The notes under the pieces were generated by a model. It saw nothing but the letters and a program-made list of their open reading frames with translations, did no database searches and was not told the DNA's origin. Shown here piece by piece: positions 60,246 through 64,000 of a DNA stretch of 64,000 nt. Each line of letters starts with the position of its first letter. Position 1 is the stretch's first letter. The translations under genes and the position numbers were made by a program. This DNA is from Sediminibacterium sp. UBA657 (GTDB lineage: Bacteria > Bacteroidota > Bacteroidia > Chitinophagales > Chitinophagaceae). The stretch lies in assembly GCA_002299885.1 (NCBI GenBank), contig DBOB01000025.1, forward strand, positions 1-64,000, read 5' to 3'.

Positions 60246-60983
60246 ATGGATTTTTTTACCCTTTTTGGTAAGTACTTATTGATGCTCAAGGGCATGTTTA
60301 CTGTGACCGAAAACAAACAAATGTTTTGGAAGGAGTATATCAGGCAGTGTGTGGATATTGGTATTGGGTCTTTACCTATTGTAGTCATTATTTCTTTTTT
60401 CTTAGGTGCAGTAACGACGGTACAAACCGCTTCACAATTAGTTAGTCCATTGGTGCCTTTGTCAACGATTGGCATCATTGTTAGAGATAGTATTTTATTA
60501 GAATTTGCGCCTACTTTTTTATGCATTGTACTTGCAGGGGTGGTAGGCAGTAAGATTGCAAGTGAATTAGGCAATATGCGCGTTAGTGAGCAAATAGACG
60601 CATTAGAAATTATGGGGATCAACACTAAAAACTATTTAATCCTTCCTAAAATACTAGGCGCAATTACTACGGTTCCAATGCTAGTAGGCATATCCGCTGT
60701 GACTGGTATCTGGGGTGGTTACTTAGTTGGAAGTTGGACCAGTGTAGTGCCTGCAGAAGTTTTTATCACAGGTATTCGAAAAGATTTTGTGGTGTATTAT
60801 ATCAATATTAGTTTTTATAAATCGTTTATTTTCGCAATTATTATTAGCACTGTTCCTTCATTTTATGGATATTATGTAAAAGGCGGAGCTTTGGAAATTG
60901 GAAAATCTGGCACAAAGTCTGTGGTAGTTAGCTGTATCCTTATTTTAATTGCAGATTATATCATTGCTGCCATCGCATTATAG
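60246..60983 (+). CDS. ABC transporter permease, MlaE type
   Basis: A 245-aa membrane permease of MCE/Mla-type lipid transport systems. Five or so hydrophobic segments. Typical stretches: GIGSLPIVVIISFFLGAVTTVQTASQLV, ILLEFAPTFLCIVLAGVVGSKIASELGNMRVSEQIDALEIMGINTKNYLILPK (the EQIDAL motif) and SFYGYYVKGGALEIGKSGTKSVVVSC. These match MlaE. The gap from maeB is 13 bases. No MlaD-like protein lies nearby, and the ATPase of the same system is probably the one at 48910-49680. The intended substrate is phospholipid by family inference. Confidence 0.92.
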   Translation: MDFFTLFGKYLLMLKGMFTVTENKQMFWKEYIRQCVDIGIGSLPIVVIISFFLGAVTTVQTASQLVSPLVPLSTIGIIVRDSILLEFAPTFLCIVLAGVVGSKIASELGNMRVSEQIDALEIMGINTKNYLILPKILGAITTVPMLVGISAVTGIWGGYLVGSWTSVVPAEVFITGIRKDFVVYYINISFYKSFIFAIIISTVPSFYGYYVKGGALEIGKSGTKSVVVSCILILIADYIIAAIAL

Positions 60984-61010
60984 TAGTAACTTTAATGTAA
61001 ATCCAATCGT

Positions 61011-62414
61011 ATGAAAATAAGTTTTCACGGGGCAGCTCGTATAGTGACCGGTTCAAAACATTTAGTTCAATTAGCAAGTGGTGAAAATTTTTTATTAGAC
61101 TGTGGCTTGTTTCAAGGTTTAGGAAGAGACACAGATGCGTACAATACTAATTTTGGCTTTGACGCAAAGACGATTGATTATGTTATCTTATCTCATGCAC
61201 ATATAGACCATACTGGACTTTTACCAAAATTAGTGGCAGAGGGATTTAGAGGAAAAATTTATTGTACGCCAGCCACAAAAGCCTTAACAGAAATTTTACT
61301 AGAAGACTCTGCCATGATCCAAAGGGATGATGCAAAATTTAAAAATAAAAGATTGGCTAGAGAGGGCATGCCGCAAGTAGAGCCCTTATACACCATGGAT
61401 GATGTTAATTTACTGCTTCCCATGTTGCAAACGGTTGAATACGATAAGCCGTATACCATTTCTGAAAATGTAGAGGTATTGTTTACTGAAGCTGGCCATA
61501 TTATTGGAAGTGCTGCAGTGAATCTTAAAATCAAAGAAAACAATAAAATACAGACCCTTACATTTAGTGGCGATATTGGTAGGTATCGAGATATGATTTT
61601 AAGATCCCCTTCTAAATTTCCTCCTGCAGATTATATTCTTATTGAAAGCACCTATGGAGACAAATTGCATGACTTGATTCATTCAACGCCAGACGATTTA
61701 CTAAAATGGATCCAACTAACTTGTATAGAACAAAAAGGAAATTTAATCATTCCTGCATTTAGTGTTGGTAGAACCCAAGAAATATTATTTGAACTCAACC
61801 AGCTTTCACTTGAAAAGCGTTTACCCCATATACCCATTTATGTAGATAGTCCGTTGAGTATGGAAGCCACAGAAATGCTCAAAAAGTTCCCAAAATATTA
61901 TAATAAAAAAATTCAAAGAATTTTAGAAGTAGATGATGATCCATTTGACTTTGAAGGCTTAAGGTATATCAAATCGGTTCATGAGAGTAAGGCATTGAAC
62001 GAAGACATGCATCCAAAAGTGATTATCTCTGCATCAGGCATGGCAGATGCAGGAAGGGTAAAGCATCACATTAAAAATAATATAAGTAGTGCAAAAAATA
62101 CCATCTTGATGGTGGGGTATTGTGAGCCAAGATCTCTTGGCGGACGTTTAATGAATGGCGCTACGGAAGTTCGCATCTATGGCGAACCATTTGAAGTAAG
62201 ATGTAAAATAGGATCAATTAAAAGCATGAGTGCACATGGTGATTATGAAGACTTAATGCAGTTCTTAGCATGTCAAAATCCAGCAGATGTCAAACAGGTA
62301 TATATTGTCCATGGCGAACCAGCAGTGCAAGATCATTTTGCAGAAAGGCTCAGAAAAAAAGGATTTAAAGATGTGATTGTGCCAGAATTGCACGAGACTT
62401 ATGAACTAAAATAA
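61011..62414 (+). CDS. Metallo-beta-lactamase/beta-CASP hydrolase (RNA-processing type)
   Basis: A 467-aa cytoplasmic two-zinc enzyme of the Ysh1/CPSF-73-like family, which cuts or trims RNA. Zinc motifs: SHAHIDHTGLLPKLV (HxHxDH), EAGHIIGSAAVNL (His), FSGDIGRYRDMIL (Asp); beta-CASP parts ESTYGDKLHD, PAFSVGRTQEILFEL, SASGMADAGRVKHHI, and final VYIVHGEPAVQDHF. The length and order agree with bacterial members. Its substrate RNA is unknown. It closes the secA to MBL run; the convergent YedK gene is 74 bases away. Confidence 0.92.
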   Translation: MKISFHGAARIVTGSKHLVQLASGENFLLDCGLFQGLGRDTDAYNTNFGFDAKTIDYVILSHAHIDHTGLLPKLVAEGFRGKIYCTPATKALTEILLEDSAMIQRDDAKFKNKRLAREGMPQVEPLYTMDDVNLLLPMLQTVEYDKPYTISENVEVLFTEAGHIIGSAAVNLKIKENNKIQTLTFSGDIGRYRDMILRSPSKFPPADYILIESTYGDKLHDLIHSTPDDLLKWIQLTCIEQKGNLIIPAFSVGRTQEILFELNQLSLEKRLPHIPIYVDSPLSMEATEMLKKFPKYYNKKIQRILEVDDDPFDFEGLRYIKSVHESKALNEDMHPKVIISASGMADAGRVKHHIKNNISSAKNTILMVGYCEPRSLGGRLMNGATEVRIYGEPFEVRCKIGSIKSMSAHGDYEDLMQFLACQNPADVKQVYIVHGEPAVQDHFAERLRKKGFKDVIVPELHETYELK

Positions 62415-62488
62415 TTTAGTTGCCGAATCAGAGAAAGCTGTGTTCCAATTAAATAATTCACTACAGATATAAAAAAGTACATCTGTAT

Positions 62489-63220
62489 TTAAAATAAAGT
62501 TTGCGGCGTAAAAATTTGGTATGCTTGTTTTTCGCAAGGGTCATTGGCTTGTAAAAAGTTTTTGGCCACAGTATGTGATTGCATAGCATTGCTATCAATC
62601 TTTGTTCCTGCAATTGCTTGTATCTCATTGCTTGTTAATGCCGATGAAACCCATGCTGCTGCTAAGTCCTCACTCAGTATAGTAGGCATTCTTTTTTTAA
62701 CATTATGGATCTTACTCATAAATTCATTGGCCTCTGTAGTGATGATGCCAAAACTGTTTTTCACCGTTCCCGATGTATGATCGGTCCAAGTGTTCCAAAC
62801 CCCCGCGATATAAAATAGTTCCTGATTGATCAATTGAATGCAATGCGGAAATTTTTCTTTATTGACTTCATGCCATTCAAAAAAATGGGAAGCTAGTACA
62901 AGGCATCTATTGGTATGCACTAAAGCTTGTGCAACTTTGTTTTGAAAAATTCCTTCCGATTTAATATTGAGTGTGGTATATTTTTTTCTGGATTCGTTCA
63001 ATTCTTTTTGATTGCGCACCCAGTTAGGGATTAATTCCCAATGCATCATCCCAGGCCTTAAAAGATTTTCTTGTCCTTGTTGTTCATTATAAAGCACCGG
63101 CCATGGCTGGTAGCTAAATCCAGATTGGGCAGGCAGCTCAATCGGGTCAAGGTCAATCTTTTTGTCGCCAATTTTGACCGTTTGTTTTTTGGGTATTTTA
63201 ATCCCTACAACATAACACAT
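62489..63220 (-). CDS. SRAP/YedK-HMCES family DNA-protein crosslink protein
   Basis: A 243-aa cytoplasmic protein that protects abasic sites in single-stranded DNA by forming a thiazolidine crosslink through Cys2. The start is MCYVVGIKIPKK (Cys2 exposed after Met removal). Further motifs are GMMHWELIPNWVRN, TLNIKSEGIFQNKV, CLVLASHFFEWHEVN (active Glu), FYIAGVWNTWTD and MSKIHNVKKRMPTILSEDLAAAWV (His and RMP). All the key residues are present. It stands alone on the minus strand; a promoter for the next gene lies between them. The crosslink role is established for family members. Confidence 0.92.
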   Translation of the reverse strand: MCYVVGIKIPKKQTVKIGDKKIDLDPIELPAQSGFSYQPWPVLYNEQQGQENLLRPGMMHWELIPNWVRNQKELNESRKKYTTLNIKSEGIFQNKVAQALVHTNRCLVLASHFFEWHEVNKEKFPHCIQLINQELFYIAGVWNTWTDHTSGTVKNSFGIITTEANEFMSKIHNVKKRMPTILSEDLAAAWVSSALTSNEIQAIAGTKIDSNAMQSHTVAKNFLQANDPCEKQAYQIFTPQTLF

Positions 63221-63282
63221 AGTATCTAAATAAAGACCAAATATAGATTAAAAAAAGGCAGCTAAAATGACCTAAAATTGGG

Positions 63283-63290
63283 TAAATTTG
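63283..63290 (+). promoter_or_regulatory. -7 box TAAATTTG for the last gene
   Basis: Exact TAnnTTTG, 16 bases before the ATG at 63307, in the divergent gap with YedK. No clear -33 partner. Confidence 0.5.
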
Positions 63291-63306
63291 AACAAACACA
63301 ATCTGT

Positions 63307-64000
63307 ATGGTCAAATTTAAACAATTGATTTTAACCATCTTGGCATTTGCTTTACATCTTGCAGTGCTCGCTCAGCCAGGAACTATCATTACCAATATTC
63401 AATTAGTGGATGGTACAGGTAAACCAGCTGTTAATGCATCTGTAAGAATTATTGGCAATAAGATTGTGGCCATTGGCAATTTGAAGCCCAATAAAATGGA
63501 TCAAATCATAGACGGTAAGGGGAAAGTGTTAGCGCCTGGTTTTATAGATTCGCATAGTCATCATTTTGGAGACCTCAATAAAAATAGGGCTGGGCTATCC
63601 ACTTCAAGCCAAGGCATTACAACAATTGTAATTGGACAGGATGGAAATGGTTATCCAATGGATAGCTTGACAAAATGGATGCAAATGAATCCTGTAGTGT
63701 CCAATGTAGCAACTTATACAGGACAGTCTAGCCTTCGTGAAATTGCGATGGGTGAAAATGATTTGTATCGCAACGCAACTGCTAAAGAGATAGACCAAAT
63801 GAAATCTATTTTAGCTTCAGAATTAGAGAAAGGTTCATTGGGCTTATCCACTGGATTGGAATACGAAGCTTCTTTTTATTCAAGTAAGCAAGAAGTCCTT
63901 GATTTAGCTAAAGTAACAGCAGCATATAAAGGATTGTATACAAGTCATATTAGAAGTGAGGACTTGCATATGGACGAAGCAATCGAAGAAATTATAGAGA
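63307..64000 (+). CDS. Exported amidohydrolase, D-aminoacylase-like, cut by window end
   Basis: The frame is open from ATG at 63307 to the window end; about 231 residues are visible. Signal peptide about 1-23 (LAFALHLAVLAQ), then the strand NIQLVDGTGKPAVNASVRIIGNKIVAIGNL and the metal motif GKVLAPGFIDSHSHHFG, followed by STSSQGITTIVIGQDGNGYPMDSL, QSSLREIAMGE and KGSLGLSTGLEYE. These fit N-acyl-D-amino-acid deacylases and related amidohydrolases (YtcJ-like group). Exported versions may handle D-amino-acid derivatives or peptides. Conclusive assignment needs the missing C-terminal half. Confidence 0.85.
   Translation, partial: MVKFKQLILTILAFALHLAVLAQPGTIITNIQLVDGTGKPAVNASVRIIGNKIVAIGNLKPNKMDQIIDGKGKVLAPGFIDSHSHHFGDLNKNRAGLSTSSQGITTIVIGQDGNGYPMDSLTKWMQMNPVVSNVATYTGQSSLREIAMGENDLYRNATAKEIDQMKSILASELEKGSLGLSTGLEYEASFYSSKQEVLDLAKVTAAYKGLYTSHIRSEDLHMDEAIEEIIE

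Noticed and set aside
62464..62489. Short inverted repeat TACAGAT/ATCTGTA after the metallo-hydrolase gene
   Set aside because: Only 7 bp with a 12-base loop and no T-run; not convincing as a terminator.
1..64000. CRISPR array, prophage, rRNA, intact tRNA or insertion sequence
   Set aside because: No regularly spaced repeats with unique spacers, no phage structural genes, no full cloverleaf, and no transposase or integrase frame were seen.

Overview
The window comes from a low-GC Bacteroidota genome, most likely Chitinophagales/Chitinophagaceae. The evidence is a SusC/SusD pair, a TonB receptor with a carboxypeptidase-regulatory N-terminal extension, many secreted proteins with Bacteroidota-style signal peptides, -7 boxes of the form TAnnTTTG, a fused E1 alpha/beta dehydrogenase, DUF3817 and a MaeB-type malic enzyme. 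The lineage below phylum is inferred. There is no rRNA, intact tRNA, CRISPR array, transposase or integrase in the window.

Region 1 (about 1-16,000) is an accessory island. It is visibly more AT-rich than the rest and is broken up by related intergenic repeats at about 249-324, 884-1063, 5306-5580 and 7873-8097, with a diverged partial copy at 15976-16009. The repeats are built from a conserved arm, the 3' half of a tRNA gene (anticodon loop to acceptor end) and a transcription terminator. Between them lie separate cargo blocks: an unknown 122-aa protein; a TonB receptor with a beta-propeller phytase; a secreted heavy-metal module (Cys/His-rich protein, periplasmic HMA protein, outer-membrane protein, DUF6370 protein); and a block with a CarboxypepD-reg protein, a Na/Pi cotransporter with an outer-membrane protein, a MauG-type di-haem peroxidase, a PhoX-like protein, a VOC lipoprotein and a DinB protein. 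Phosphorus acquisition recurs across blocks (phytase, Na/Pi transport, PhoX-like). A decayed copy of the 122-aa gene and its upstream DNA lies at 14612-14782. The island seems to end where a repeat remnant meets a shortened yqgE gene.

Region 2 (16,000-32,500) looks chromosomal but is rich in secreted hydrolases: a 1014-aa BNR/sortilin-like propeller protein, an M20 peptidase, an esterase, a class C beta-lactamase-like serine hydrolase, an M28 peptidase and a secreted propeller protein. It also has an indoleamine 2,3-dioxygenase-like protein, TerC, a B12-binding radical SAM protein and an MmcQ/YjbR protein.

Region 3 (32,500-47,300) holds a SusC/SusD nutrient-uptake pair, a DUF1573 protein, a fused 2-oxo acid dehydrogenase E1, YebC overlapping a small secreted protein, three transporters (APC, DAACS, MFS), a DedA protein and a GT9 glycosyltransferase.

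Region 4 (47,300-64,000) is housekeeping. The minus strand carries mdh, a redoxin, an MlaF-like ATPase, lysA, scpB and atpG. The plus strand carries secA, deoC, an M20 amidohydrolase, maeB, an MlaE-like permease and a beta-CASP metallo-hydrolase. A YedK/HMCES protein and a D-aminoacylase-like amidohydrolase, cut by the window end, follow.
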